Assembly (NCBI GenBank): GCA_016234745.1 | Contig: JACRAR010000036.1 | Span: 1-64,000, forward strand | Direction: 5' to 3' | From: Betaproteobacteria bacterium | GTDB lineage: Bacteria > Pseudomonadota > Gammaproteobacteria > Burkholderiales > Rhodocyclaceae | Length of the DNA: 64,000 nt | Shown: one piece after another, positions 15,819-24,347 of the stretch | Layout of the letters: the number at the start of each line of letters is the position of its first letter | How positions within the stretch are numbered: the stretch's first letter is position 1 | The notes under the pieces: model-generated | Databases searched by the model: none | What the model was told of the DNA's origin: nothing | Seen by the model: only the letters and a program-made list of their open reading frames with translations | Position numbers and translations under genes: made by a program

Positions 15819-18140
15819 ATGGAAAAGAACGTCACCGTTTCACCCATTGCAAAATCGACCTTGATCGGCCAGCGCGTCAAAAAGCCCGACGCCCCCGACA
15901 AGGCAACCGGCAAGACGCGCTACATCAACGACATGGTGTTGCCGCAGATGCTGATCGGCAAGGTACTGTTCGCCGGCCGTCCCCACGCGAGGATCGTCCG
16001 CATCGATACTTCGGCGGCGGAAAAACTGCCCGGCGTCTATGCGGTATTGACCGGCAAGGACGCCGCCGGTCTCAAGTTCGGCTTCGTCCGCGACAACGTC
16101 GCGCTCAAGGACAAGGTGCGCTGCGAACACGACGAGATCGCAGCGGTTGCGGCCGAGACGGAAGAGATCGCCAGCCGTGCGCTCGAACTCATCAAAGTCG
16201 AATACGAGGACCTGCCCGGCGTGTTCACACCCGAAGCTGGCGCTCTGGTCGGGGCACCACTGGTCCACGACAATTTTCCCGGCAACAAGAGTCTCCATTT
16301 CGAGTTCAAGCACGGCGATCTCGCCGCAGCCGAAGCGGCCTCCGATTGTGTCGTCGACAGCGTTTTCCGTCCGCACCACGTGACGCATTGCTGCATGGGC
16401 ACTTCCTGCGCCATCGCCGATTTCGATCACAACGGCAAGCTGACGATCTGGACGCAGACCCAGTATCCCTACAATTACAAAATGGATCTTGCTCCGGCGC
16501 TGGGCCTCAATCCCGGTGACATCCGGGTCATGCAGCCGCCCGTCGGCGGCGCCTTCGGCTCCAAACTCGACGTGTATCCCTACGAACCGATCGCTGCGCT
16601 GCTGGCCAGGAAGACCGGCCGGCCGGTCAAGGTCATTTATTCGCGCGAAGAGGAGTTCAAGGCCGCGCCGACGCGCCAGGCGGCGATCATTCACATGCGC
16701 ACCGGCTGCACCCGCGATGGCGTGCTGACCTTCCGCAGCGCCGACGTGTTGCTGGACAATGGCGCTTATACATCGTGGGGGCCGACCATTCCGGTCATCA
16801 TGATGCGCACCACCTCGGGCCACTATCGGGTGCCGGTGGTCGACTTCAAGGCGCAGGCGATTTACACCAACAACCCTTACGCCGGCTCCTTCCGTGGCTA
16901 CGGCAACGTCCAGACCACTTATGCCACCGCGCAGCAGATGGACATGCTGGCCGACATGGTGGACCTGGACCCGCTCGAATTCCATCTCAAGAATGCGCAG
17001 ATATCCGGCGAAGTCACGCCGCAGAAATCCTTCCTGCGCGAGTGCGCGCTGGTGGAATGCCTGGAAACCGCCGCCGCGGCCAGCGACTATAGCCGCAAGC
17101 GCAAGGCGTACGCAGCGGCTCGGGACAAGCCCGGCCGCTACAAGAAAGGCATCGGCCTTGCCTCCTCCATCCACAACGCCGGCGGCGCCAAGATTCACAA
17201 GTCGGATGGCATCGGCACCATTCTCAAGGTGGACGACTACGCCCGGGTGACGGTTATCACCGGCGCCTCTGAAATCGGTCAGGGCATCGATGCGGTCATC
17301 ACTCTGATTGTCGCCGAAGAACTGGGCGTGCCGGTGGAACATGTGACCATCGTCAATAACGATTCCGACATTGCGCCGTGGGATGTCGGCGTGCATGCCT
17401 CGCGCACCACCTTCATCGCCGGCAACGGAACGCGCCGTGCCGCACAGAAAGCAAAGGCGCAGATCCTAAGCGCCGCCGCGAAGATGCTCAACGAGCCGGC
17501 CGGGACTCTCGAACTGCGGGGCGGTTTCGTCGTGCGCGATACGTGCGGGACGCCGTTGATCGAACTCGATCGCCTGTTGCGGCGGATGCACTTTCAGAAC
17601 GTGCCGGAACTGGTGATGGTCACCGACTACTACGAACCGAACAGCGAGCCGGAAGGCGCCAAACACATCTCCGACCATTCCGCCGCGTATTCCCACGCCG
17701 TGCATATCGCCGAGATTACCGTCGACACGCTGACCGGCGAGATCAAGGTGGACAAGGTCACGGTGGCGCAGGATGTCGGCCGCGTCATCAACCGCATGGG
17801 TCTCGAAGGCCAGATCGAAGGCGGCATAGCCATCGGCCTCGGTTACGCCCTCAGCGAAAACATGCGCATCGAAAAGGGCATGCTGAGGAATCCCTGCTTC
17901 CGCGATTACAAGCTCATCACCGCACCGGAGATGCCGCCGCTCGATATGCACTTCATCGAAAGCAATTGCGCCGAAGGACCTTATGGCGCCAAGGGCATTT
18001 CCGAGTTGCCGACCATCGTCATCGCGCCGGCCATTGCCAATGCGTTGTACAACGCGACCGGTGTCCGCATCTTCAATCCGCCGATGTCGCCGGAAACGGT
18101 CGCCCGTGCCATCTTTGAGGCGAGGCAGGCCGGCAAGTAG
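15819..18140 (+). CDS. molybdenum hydroxylase large (molybdopterin-binding) subunit
   Basis: This 773-residue catalytic subunit has an N-terminal a/b hammerhead domain (about 20-135, KATGKTRYINDM) and molybdopterin-binding domains from about 150. Motifs include PPVGGAFGSK near 245, AGSFRGYGN near 355, TGASEIGQGID near 485, and GAKGISELPT near the C-terminus with catalytic Glu729. It hydroxylates an aromatic, heterocyclic or aldehyde carbon using water. Substrate cannot be read from these motifs; the Cys of CO dehydrogenase is absent. The start is ATG 15819. A MoaD-like gene follows after 15 bases. Confidence 0.92.
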   Translation: MEKNVTVSPIAKSTLIGQRVKKPDAPDKATGKTRYINDMVLPQMLIGKVLFAGRPHARIVRIDTSAAEKLPGVYAVLTGKDAAGLKFGFVRDNVALKDKVRCEHDEIAAVAAETEEIASRALELIKVEYEDLPGVFTPEAGALVGAPLVHDNFPGNKSLHFEFKHGDLAAAEAASDCVVDSVFRPHHVTHCCMGTSCAIADFDHNGKLTIWTQTQYPYNYKMDLAPALGLNPGDIRVMQPPVGGAFGSKLDVYPYEPIAALLARKTGRPVKVIYSREEEFKAAPTRQAAIIHMRTGCTRDGVLTFRSADVLLDNGAYTSWGPTIPVIMMRTTSGHYRVPVVDFKAQAIYTNNPYAGSFRGYGNVQTTYATAQQMDMLADMVDLDPLEFHLKNAQISGEVTPQKSFLRECALVECLETAAAASDYSRKRKAYAAARDKPGRYKKGIGLASSIHNAGGAKIHKSDGIGTILKVDDYARVTVITGASEIGQGIDAVITLIVAEELGVPVEHVTIVNNDSDIAPWDVGVHASRTTFIAGNGTRRAAQKAKAQILSAAAKMLNEPAGTLELRGGFVVRDTCGTPLIELDRLLRRMHFQNVPELVMVTDYYEPNSEPEGAKHISDHSAAYSHAVHIAEITVDTLTGEIKVDKVTVAQDVGRVINRMGLEGQIEGGIAIGLGYALSENMRIEKGMLRNPCFRDYKLITAPEMPPLDMHFIESNCAEGPYGAKGISELPTIVIAPAIANALYNATGVRIFNPPMSPETVARAIFEARQAGK

Positions 18141-18155
18141 TGCGGCTCAAGCGCG

Positions 18156-18407
18156 ATGAAGCTGCATTACTGCGCCTGGCTGAGGGACAGCATGGGATGT
18201 GACTCGGAGCACATCGTTCTGCCGAAAGAGGTAACCAATGTGGGCATGTTGCTCGACTGGCTTTCGACCATGGACCAGCGTTTCAATAGCGCGTTTGAGT
18301 ACATTGATGTCGTGCTGGTCTCGGTCAATCTCCATTACGCAGATCGCGACTATCCCGTGCAAGACGCGGACGAAGTCATTTTGTCCCCGCCGATCGCGGG
18401 TGGCTGA
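18156..18407 (+). CDS. MoaD/ThiS-like sulfur carrier
   Basis: This 83-residue protein has a ubiquitin-like beta-grasp pattern and ends in PPIAGG. The free C-terminal Gly-Gly is the thiocarboxylate-forming tail of MoaD, the small subunit of molybdopterin synthase. Position directly after the molybdenum hydroxylase suggests a dedicated sulfur donor for its cofactor, or less likely a sulfur carrier for another reaction in the pathway. No MoaE, MoeB or XdhC-type chaperone is encoded nearby, so it must use partners elsewhere. The match rests on the fold-like pattern and the Gly-Gly end. Confidence 0.8.
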   Translation: MKLHYCAWLRDSMGCDSEHIVLPKEVTNVGMLLDWLSTMDQRFNSAFEYIDVVLVSVNLHYADRDYPVQDADEVILSPPIAGG

Positions 18408-18456
18408 GTGTTGCGCCGTATATTCCTATTGAAATGGACTACTTAGCGGAGGCAGC

Positions 18457-19650
18457 ATGAAGCGTCGCACCGTCCTCTCCCTGGAACAGGCGTTGTCAAT
18501 GCCTTATGCCACGCTGCGCTTCGCGCAGCTAGGCTGGCGCGTCATCCGCATCGAGTCGACGCCCAGCGGCGAGGGCCTGCCAGGCGATCCCAACCGTTAC
18601 ATCGGCGCCAAGGTGGTGGATGACGACCGGCGCAGCTATTTCATCGCGCCCAACGTCGGCAAGGAAGCCATTGCGCTGAATTTGAAAGATCCCAAGGGGC
18701 ATGAGATTCTGCGACGCCTGATCAAGGAACTCAATGTCGATGTCTTCTGCTGCAACACGGTGCCCAAGCGTTATGCGCAACTCGGCATCGATTACGAGAG
18801 TCTCAGCGCCGTCAAGCCCGACCTGATCTGGGCCGGAATTTCGGCCATGGGCCCAGCCTATCCGGATGCGCCCGGCTACGACCCGGTGATCCAGGCGATG
18901 GCCGGTTACATGGAACTGACCGGCCCGGCAGACGGCCCGCCGACCCTGACCGGTGTGCCGCTGATCGACCTCAAGGCCGGCGACGAGGTTTATGCCAATG
19001 TGATGCTGGCGCTGGCCGAGCGCGCCGAGACCGGCAAGGGCATGCGCATCGACGTTTCGATGCTGCAGGCGGCGGCTTCCTGGCTCATCACCACCCTGCC
19101 GCTGCTCGATTTCGATTGTGCGCCTGCCGAGATCACGCGCTGCGGCAATGAGCACCGTAAGTTCATCCCGACCAACGTCTATCCGACGTGCGACGGTTTC
19201 ATTTACATGGCGATCGGCAGCGACGTGCAGTGGCAGCGGCTCACCGAGATTTCCGCCTTTGGCACGGTGGCCAACCCGCAACGCGTCACCAATGAAGGCC
19301 GCATGCGCGAGCGCGAGGCGATCCACAGCGACATGGCCCAGGTCACGAAGAACTTCACGACCGAAGCGCTCAGTGCGGAATTTCGCCGCGCCACCATTCC
19401 GCATGCGCCAATCCAGGATATTCCAGCGGTACGGGACATGGCTGCACTGCGCGACAAGCTCACGACCACCCGGACACCCGCCGGCAAGCAGATCCGTATG
19501 CAGCCCGCCGCAGTCGACATCGCCGAGGCGCCCGGTGACTTTCCATTTCCTGCCAAGTACGGCCAGCATACACTGGCGCTTTTGCGCGAGGCAGGTTACG
19601 CCGAGGAAGACTGCCGGCGTCTTAGGGAGCAAGGCATCATCAGTGGCTGA
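18457..19650 (+). CDS. class III CoA-transferase (CaiB/BaiF family)
   Basis: This 397-residue protein belongs to the formyl-CoA:oxalate CoA-transferase superfamily, which swaps CoA between two carboxylic acids. The expected catalytic aspartate is D171 in [14 protein letters not shown]. Other family segments are [16 protein letters not shown] near residue 66, [18 protein letters not shown] near 139, and [14 protein letters not shown] near 193. It could either activate the pathway acid or recycle CoA from a product. The distant N-terminus ([20 protein letters not shown]) fits the usual start helix. Confidence 0.9.
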   Translation: MKRRTVLSLEQALSMPYATLRFAQLGWRVIRIESTPSGEGLPGDPNRYIGAKVVDDDRRSYFIAPNVGKEAIALNLKDPKGHEILRRLIKELNVDVFCCNTVPKRYAQLGIDYESLSAVKPDLIWAGISAMGPAYPDAPGYDPVIQAMAGYMELTGPADGPPTLTGVPLIDLKAGDEVYANVMLALAERAETGKGMRIDVSMLQAAASWLITTLPLLDFDCAPAEITRCGNEHRKFIPTNVYPTCDGFIYMAIGSDVQWQRLTEISAFGTVANPQRVTNEGRMREREAIHSDMAQVTKNFTTEALSAEFRRATIPHAPIQDIPAVRDMAALRDKLTTTRTPAGKQIRMQPAAVDIAEAPGDFPFPAKYGQHTLALLREAGYAEEDCRRLREQGIISG

Positions 19651-19694
19651 GCGAATTGAGCAACGAGTTATTTTTTGATGGAGGAGGACGTAAA

Positions 19695-20843
19695 ATGAAA
19701 TTCAAGAGCATCCCGCAACTTTTAGTCGGTCTGCTGCTCGGCTTGTCGCTGACCGCACAGGCGCAGGTGAAAATCGGCGTGATCACTTCGGCAACTGGAC
19801 CGGCAGCCTTTGTCGGCATACCGCAGAAAAACACCATTGCTTTGCTGCCGAAGTCAGTCGGTAATGTCAGCATCGAGTACCTGTTTTATGATGACGCCAG
19901 TGACTCGACCCAGAGCGTAACGCTCACCAAAAAGCTGCTCAGCGAAAATATCGATGCATTCATCGGCCCCTCGGCCTCGCCTGTTGCGATGGGCGTACTG
20001 GGTTTCCTGGCGGAAGGACAGACACCGATGCTGGCGCCGGTCGGCACGCCGGCCGTGGTGCTGCCGATGGATGACAAGAAGCGCTGGGTGTTCAAGACCC
20101 ACCCCAACGATGACGTGATGGGCGACGTGCTGGTCGAGCATATGACCAAGGCTGGCGTGAAGACCATCGGCTTCATAGGCCGCAACGATCCCTATGGCGA
20201 GAGCTGGTTCAAGACCATGGAGCCGATGTTCAGGAAAGCCAATATTCAGATCGTCGCCAACGAACGCTATAACCGACAGGACACCAGTGTCACCGCACAG
20301 GCGCTGAAGCTCATCGCCGCCAAGCCCGATGCCATTCTGGTGGCCGGAGTCGCGGCCGACGCTGCCTTGCCGCATGGTCAACTGGTCGATTCCGGCTTCA
20401 AAGGCAAGATCTACCAGACCCACGGCGCCGCCAGCCCCGCTTTCATCCAGATCGGCGGCAAGAAGGTCGAAGGTGCCATCGTGACTTCTCCCTGGCTGTT
20501 GGTGACCGATGAGATTCCCGATGCCGTGTCCCTGAAGAAAGTGGGGGTGGGCTATGTCAATGCCTACGAGAAAATGTATGCGAGCAAACCGCCGATTTTC
20601 GGCGCCGGTGTTTATGACGCCAGCCTGCTGCTGCAAAGCGCGATTCCCGAGGCCTTGAAGAAGGCCAAGCCCGGTACCGTGGAATTCCGCGCCGCCTTGC
20701 GCGACGCGCTTGAAGCCACCAAGGGTGTCGTGTGCAGTCAGGGGGTGGTGAACATGACTCCGCCGGACCATTCCGGCTTTGGCCAGCATGCACGCGTGCT
20801 GCTGACCATCAAGGACGGCAAATTCACCACGCTCAAGGATTGA
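19695..20843 (+). CDS. ABC-type periplasmic binding protein (branched-chain amino acid type)
   Basis: This 382-residue protein is a Peripla_BP_6 (LivJ/LivK-like) solute-binding protein. The first 24 residues form a Sec signal peptide ending in SLTAQA before QVKIGV. A strong GGAGGAGG at 19680-19687 precedes the ATG at 19695, which rules out the in-frame TTG at 19656. It closes the catabolic island and probably binds the island's substrate in the periplasm. No permease or ATPase genes accompany it, so it must share a transporter encoded elsewhere; a full Liv-type system occurs at 59822-64000. Confidence 0.9.
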   Translation: MKFKSIPQLLVGLLLGLSLTAQAQVKIGVITSATGPAAFVGIPQKNTIALLPKSVGNVSIEYLFYDDASDSTQSVTLTKKLLSENIDAFIGPSASPVAMGVLGFLAEGQTPMLAPVGTPAVVLPMDDKKRWVFKTHPNDDVMGDVLVEHMTKAGVKTIGFIGRNDPYGESWFKTMEPMFRKANIQIVANERYNRQDTSVTAQALKLIAAKPDAILVAGVAADAALPHGQLVDSGFKGKIYQTHGAASPAFIQIGGKKVEGAIVTSPWLLVTDEIPDAVSLKKVGVGYVNAYEKMYASKPPIFGAGVYDASLLLQSAIPEALKKAKPGTVEFRAALRDALEATKGVVCSQGVVNMTPPDHSGFGQHARVLLTIKDGKFTTLKD

Positions 20844-20883
20844 GTGCGCTCAACGCCGTTGTATCTGCTGTGCATGAAATGAA

Positions 20884-20906
20884 TGAGGCCGCTTAAAGCG
20901 GCCTCA
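20884..20906. terminator. hairpin between convergent binding-protein and HU genes
   Basis: A near-perfect inverted repeat (TGAGGCCGC stem, 9-11 bp, loop 1-5 bases) lies between the two convergent stop codons. Neither side has a strong T-tract, so it may work in both directions only weakly or with Rho. Confidence 0.55.
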
Positions 20907-20931
20907 ATGCACTTGCGCGACAACCAGAAAA

Positions 20932-21228
20932 TTATTTCTTCTTGGCGGCTTTCTTGCCTGCGACAGCGGACTTGAAAGTGGCGCCAGCTTTGAACTTCGG
21001 AACTGTTGTTGCCGCAATCTTGAGCGTCGCTCCGGTTTGCGGATTGCGGCCAGAGCGCGCTGCGCGCTTGGAAGCGCTGAAGGTGCCGAAGCCAACCAGA
21101 GTCACCGAGTCGCCCTTGGCGACAGCCTTGGTAATGGCGCCGACGATTGCATCAAGGGCTTTCCCGGCGGCGGCCTTGGAAATGGCGGCTTCTTTGGCTG
21201 CGACTTCAATGAGTTCGGATTTGTTCAT
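20932..21228 (-). CDS. hupB: HU-family DNA-binding protein
   Basis: This 98-residue histone-like protein starts with MNKSELIEVAAKEAAISKAA and carries the DNA-binding arm segment RSGRNPQTGATLKI. The C-terminal tail AGKKAAKKK is longer and more lysine-rich than in E. coli HU-beta (90 residues), as is common in betaproteobacteria. It compacts and bends DNA as a homo- or heterodimer. AAGGGA lies 6 bases before the ATG at 21228. Assignment to the alpha or beta type is not certain. It is a single-gene unit, with the 21229-21447 gap acting as its leader; I see no other gene in that gap. Confidence 0.93.
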   Translation of the reverse strand: MNKSELIEVAAKEAAISKAAAGKALDAIVGAITKAVAKGDSVTLVGFGTFSASKRAARSGRNPQTGATLKIAATTVPKFKAGATFKSAVAGKKAAKKK

Positions 21229-21447
21229 TTGATTTCCCTTTTGAAATTGATGAAAGCCTTACGGCTACGCGATTTTACCCTCATATCTCATACACGGACA
21301 TTCCCTGCATGACCTGCTTCAGTGGCTCCAACCCTTATGCATTCTGACGTTGAAGCTTGCCTGATTGCGCGCTCAGTATAGAGAAAACTCTTGTGAGCAT
21401 CCATAGTTTTTGCGGTTTAGACAAAAATTATTTTTATGTTGGTTCGG

Positions 21448-22149
21448 CTAGCGCCCTCTGACCGTGGCGGCATCCTGGCCGAAGAGGATGCGTTTGGCTT
21501 CCTCGGAAACGGTCGGTGCGGTATTGATTTTCTGGGCAACTTCATAGGCACGTCGGGTCGCCGGCCTTTCCTTGATGGCATCGAACCAGCGCTGCAAGTT
21601 CGGAAAGTCGGCAAGATCCTGGCGCTGGCGCTTGTACGGCACGATCCAGGGGTAGCAGGCCATGTCGGCAATGGAATACTCGCCGGCGATGAATTCGCGG
21701 TCGGCCAGGCGCTTGTTGAGCACAGCGTAGAGGCGACCGGTTTCCTTGACGTAGCGGTCGATTGCATAGGGCAGGGGTTCCGGCGCGTACTGCGTGAAAT
21801 GGTGGTTCTGGCCCGCCATCGGCCCCAGCCCGCCCATCTGCCAGAACAGCCATTGCAGTGCATCATTTCGTCCGCGCAGATCCTGGGGGATAAAGCGGCG
21901 GGTTTTGTCCGCAAGGTAGAGCAGGATGGCGCCGGATTCGAAAATGGACAGCCCGGCGCCGCCATCTGCGGGCGCCTGATCGACGATGGCGGGAATGCGG
22001 TTGTTCGGGGATATGCGCAGGAAATCAGGCTCGAATTGTTCTCCCTTGCCAATATTTACCGGGAGGATGCGATAGGCCAAGTTGGCTTCTTCGAGGAACA
22101 TCGTGATCTTGTGGCCATTCGGCGTGGTCCAGTAATACAGGTCTATCAT
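21448..22149 (-). CDS. yfcG: YfcG/YghU-like glutathione S-transferase (disulfide-bond oxidoreductase)
   Basis: This 233-residue protein matches the Nu-class glutathione S-transferases. It shares the N-terminal pattern MIDLYYWTTPNGHKITMFLE and the FLRISPNNRIPAIVD and SIFESGAILLYLA segments of E. coli YfcG. Those enzymes bind two glutathiones and reduce disulfides rather than conjugate electrophiles, using Thr/Asn rather than Tyr or Ser; the TPN tripeptide is kept at residues 9-11. The C-terminal helical domain contains GEYSIADMACYPW. GGAG precedes the ATG. Confidence 0.88.
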   Translation of the reverse strand: MIDLYYWTTPNGHKITMFLEEANLAYRILPVNIGKGEQFEPDFLRISPNNRIPAIVDQAPADGGAGLSIFESGAILLYLADKTRRFIPQDLRGRNDALQWLFWQMGGLGPMAGQNHHFTQYAPEPLPYAIDRYVKETGRLYAVLNKRLADREFIAGEYSIADMACYPWIVPYKRQRQDLADFPNLQRWFDAIKERPATRRAYEVAQKINTAPTVSEEAKRILFGQDAATVRGR

Positions 22150-22194
22150 GGTATCTCCGTTGTTTTTGGTTTTTCGGAAGTTCGGGATTGCTGA

Positions 22195-22518
22195 TCAGAA
22201 CGGCCAGGCGCCCGAACGAAAAAACTGGAACAGGAAATAAGCGCCGCTGAGCATGGTGACATACACCAGAAGGTCGGCGAGTCGGCTGGTTTTACCGGGC
22301 TGGAGTCCGCCGCGCATGAAGAGCCAGACCAGCAGCAGTGTTCCGCCGAGCACCGGAATAGCGAGGATAGGGTGGCGCAATTCAGCGTTCCAAACCACCC
22401 CCCAGAGCTGCTCTATCCAGCCCTTTTCGCCAAAAGCGCTCCAAGTCAAACCGATCAGGCCGATCAGCACCAGTGTGAAGCAAAAGAAACTCCAGGCCTC
22501 TTTCAGGATACCCTGCAT
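22195..22518 (-). CDS. small membrane protein of unknown function
   Basis: This 107-residue hydrophobic protein has three likely transmembrane helices, at about 10-28 (FCFTLVLIGLIGL), 50-68 (ILAIPVLGGTLLLVWLFM) and 82-100. GGGGAG before the ATG at 22518 supports translation. It lies in a minus-strand run with YfcG downstream and the hydroxyacid dehydrogenase upstream, at short spacing. I recognise no family and propose no function. Confidence 0.65.
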   Translation of the reverse strand: MQGILKEAWSFFCFTLVLIGLIGLTWSAFGEKGWIEQLWGVVWNAELRHPILAIPVLGGTLLLVWLFMRGGLQPGKTSRLADLLVYVTMLSGAYFLFQFFRSGAWPF

Positions 22519-22557
22519 GGCGGTTCTCCCCGGAACTCAGGTGTGCTGACGTGAAGT

Positions 22558-23526
22558 TTAGTCGATAAACGCGTTGAGCAGGTTGGGCGGTTTGTCGCCG
22601 CTCAGGGCGGCGATCAGGTTGTCCGCGGCGAGCAGCGCCATTTTCATGCGTGTCGCCGAGGAGGCCGATCCGATGTGCGGCGTCAGCACCACGTTGTCGA
22701 GCGTGAAAAAGCGTGGGTCGAGTTCAGGCTCGGCTTCAAAGACATCCAGCCCGGCGCCGGCGATGCGCCGCGCTTGGAGCGCCTCGATCAGCGCTGCGTC
22801 GTCGACAATGCCGCCGCGTGCGACGTTGAACAGGTGCGCCGTGGGTTTCATGAGTGCCAGTTCGGCTGCGCCGATCGCGTGGTGGGACTCCGGTGTGTAT
22901 GGCAACATGAGCACCAGAAAATCGGCGTTGCGCAGCAATTCATTTTTGGTCAGCCAAGTTGCATTGCATTCACGTTCGCTGGCTTCCGCCAGGCGCCGGC
23001 GGTTATGGTAGATCACGCGCATCGAGAACCCCGCTGCGCGCCGCGCTATCGCTTGGCCGATGCGCCCCATGCCGAGTATGCCGAGGGTCGCGTGATGCAC
23101 ATCGGTGCCCAGCCAGTCCTTGAATTTCCAGCCTTCCCAGTGACCGGCGCGAAGCCACTTGTCGGCCGCCACAATGCGTCGCGCACTTGCCAGAATCAGG
23201 CTCCAGGCGATATCGGCGGTCGTGTCGTCGAGCACGCCGGGGGTGTTGGTGGCCATCACGCCGGCACGCGAACACGCGTCGAGGTCGAAGTTGTTGTAGC
23301 CGACAGCACTGTTGCAGACCACCCGCAATTGCGGACACGCGGCCAGCAGAGGCGCATCGATCCTGTCGGTTGGCATGGTCAGCGCGCCAGCCTTGCCAGC
23401 CAGTTTCTTAACCAGTTCATCCGGTGTGAGCGGTGCATCGACAGCGTGATAATCGACTTCGAAATGTTGGCGCAAGCGCTCCACCACAGGCTCGAACACT
23501 GCGCGCGTCACCAACACTTTATGCAT
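22558..23526 (-). CDS. D-2-hydroxyacid dehydrogenase (glyoxylate/hydroxypyruvate reductase type)
   Basis: This 322-residue NAD(P)-dependent oxidoreductase has the nucleotide-binding GILGMGRIGQAIARR near residue 148. The catalytic triad sits in NVARGGIVDD (Arg), DVFEAEP (Glu) and LTPHIGSA (His). The sequence resembles the GhrB/TkrA branch, which reduces glyoxylate, hydroxypyruvate or 2-ketogluconate to the D-2-hydroxy acid in the cytosol. The start is ATG at 23526. The 23527-23769 gap upstream holds no gene that I recognise. Confidence 0.88.
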   Translation of the reverse strand: MHKVLVTRAVFEPVVERLRQHFEVDYHAVDAPLTPDELVKKLAGKAGALTMPTDRIDAPLLAACPQLRVVCNSAVGYNNFDLDACSRAGVMATNTPGVLDDTTADIAWSLILASARRIVAADKWLRAGHWEGWKFKDWLGTDVHHATLGILGMGRIGQAIARRAAGFSMRVIYHNRRRLAEASERECNATWLTKNELLRNADFLVLMLPYTPESHHAIGAAELALMKPTAHLFNVARGGIVDDAALIEALQARRIAGAGLDVFEAEPELDPRFFTLDNVVLTPHIGSASSATRMKMALLAADNLIAALSGDKPPNLLNAFID

Positions 23527-23769
23527 AGGCTTCGGTTTTTGAAGTTAATGGCAAGTACGCTGTCGATACAGGGTTGCAACCATGCGAAGCAAAGTCAGTG
23601 CCTGGAGTGATACGGAAAAGGGATTGGCCGGAAGGGGAGAGCTAACGGCAACTCTCACTAGCCACCGCGCTCTCTCCTGTATTAACGACATAGTCTGGGG
23701 CGACTTGAATCGCTTGATGGATAATAGTCAGGACAGGATCGGAACGCGGGGTGACTAATAAGAGGGGGG

Positions 23770-24090
23770 TCAGGACTTGACCGCACCTGGCGCTGGCTTG
23801 CTCTCCCCGGCATTGCCATTGCAGGCAAACACCAATTCCTTCTCGTCTTCGCCATAGCTGCGGGAATTGGCTTTCTCAAGAATGGTGTAACCGGCATTCT
23901 TGCAAACCGCCCCGGCTTTTTCGAGGCAGGGACCCCAATTCGCGGCACGGCATGAAGCCACATAGGCGATGCGACCATCCTTGTAGTAAATCTCGCTTGG
24001 CGCAGAGTTGGAGAAAAAGGCTGCTGGCGCAGCGCAAGCCGCAGTCATGGCCGCGACCGATAGCAATAGGATAGTGCTGGGGAGTTTCAT
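23770..24090 (-). CDS. small cysteine-containing lipoprotein of unknown function
   Basis: I place the start at ATG 24090 rather than further upstream because it is followed directly by a lipoprotein signal peptide, MKLPSTILLLSVAAMTAAC, with the lipobox MTAAC. The mature part (about 85 residues) has four more cysteines in the pattern C-x6-WGPC-x7-C and VFAC, suggesting two disulfides. A similar layout occurs in small hypothetical lipoproteins of Proteobacteria. The protein is probably anchored in the outer membrane; its function is unknown. Confidence 0.7.
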   Translation of the reverse strand: MKLPSTILLLSVAAMTAACAAPAAFFSNSAPSEIYYKDGRIAYVASCRAANWGPCLEKAGAVCKNAGYTILEKANSRSYGEDEKELVFACNGNAGESKPAPGAVKS

Positions 24091-24144
24091 GGGATGTACG
24101 CTGGATTGGGGTTTGGGAGCGAACGATTTTACAGTAAGCAGCAA

Positions 24145-24347
24145 TTCACTGCTGTCCGGGTAAATCGTGAACAGGTTCCAGAATCATGCCCGTAGGCAGA
24201 ATCCCCAGTCGCAGGTTTTAGCAGCAAACTGGTTGTAGTCGTTCTGTACTTGAGTGTAGGGCAGGTGACCCAAGGGCTGACTGATTTCGGTCTGCCAACC
24301 GCCTTGAATGTGGCGCAAGCTCAGCGTAGTCCTTGCCGCGGGCACGT
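24145..24347. other. intergenic stretch with an unexplained open frame
   Basis: No gene could be assigned. On the minus strand, a frame that overlaps the end of the M1 peptidase gene stays open for about 50 codons and ends with TGA at 24184-24186. Its residues include GGWQTEISQPLGHLPYTQVQ and a final CDWGFCLRA. It has no clear start codon or ribosome site. It could be the remnant of a decayed gene or chance. Confidence 0.3.
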
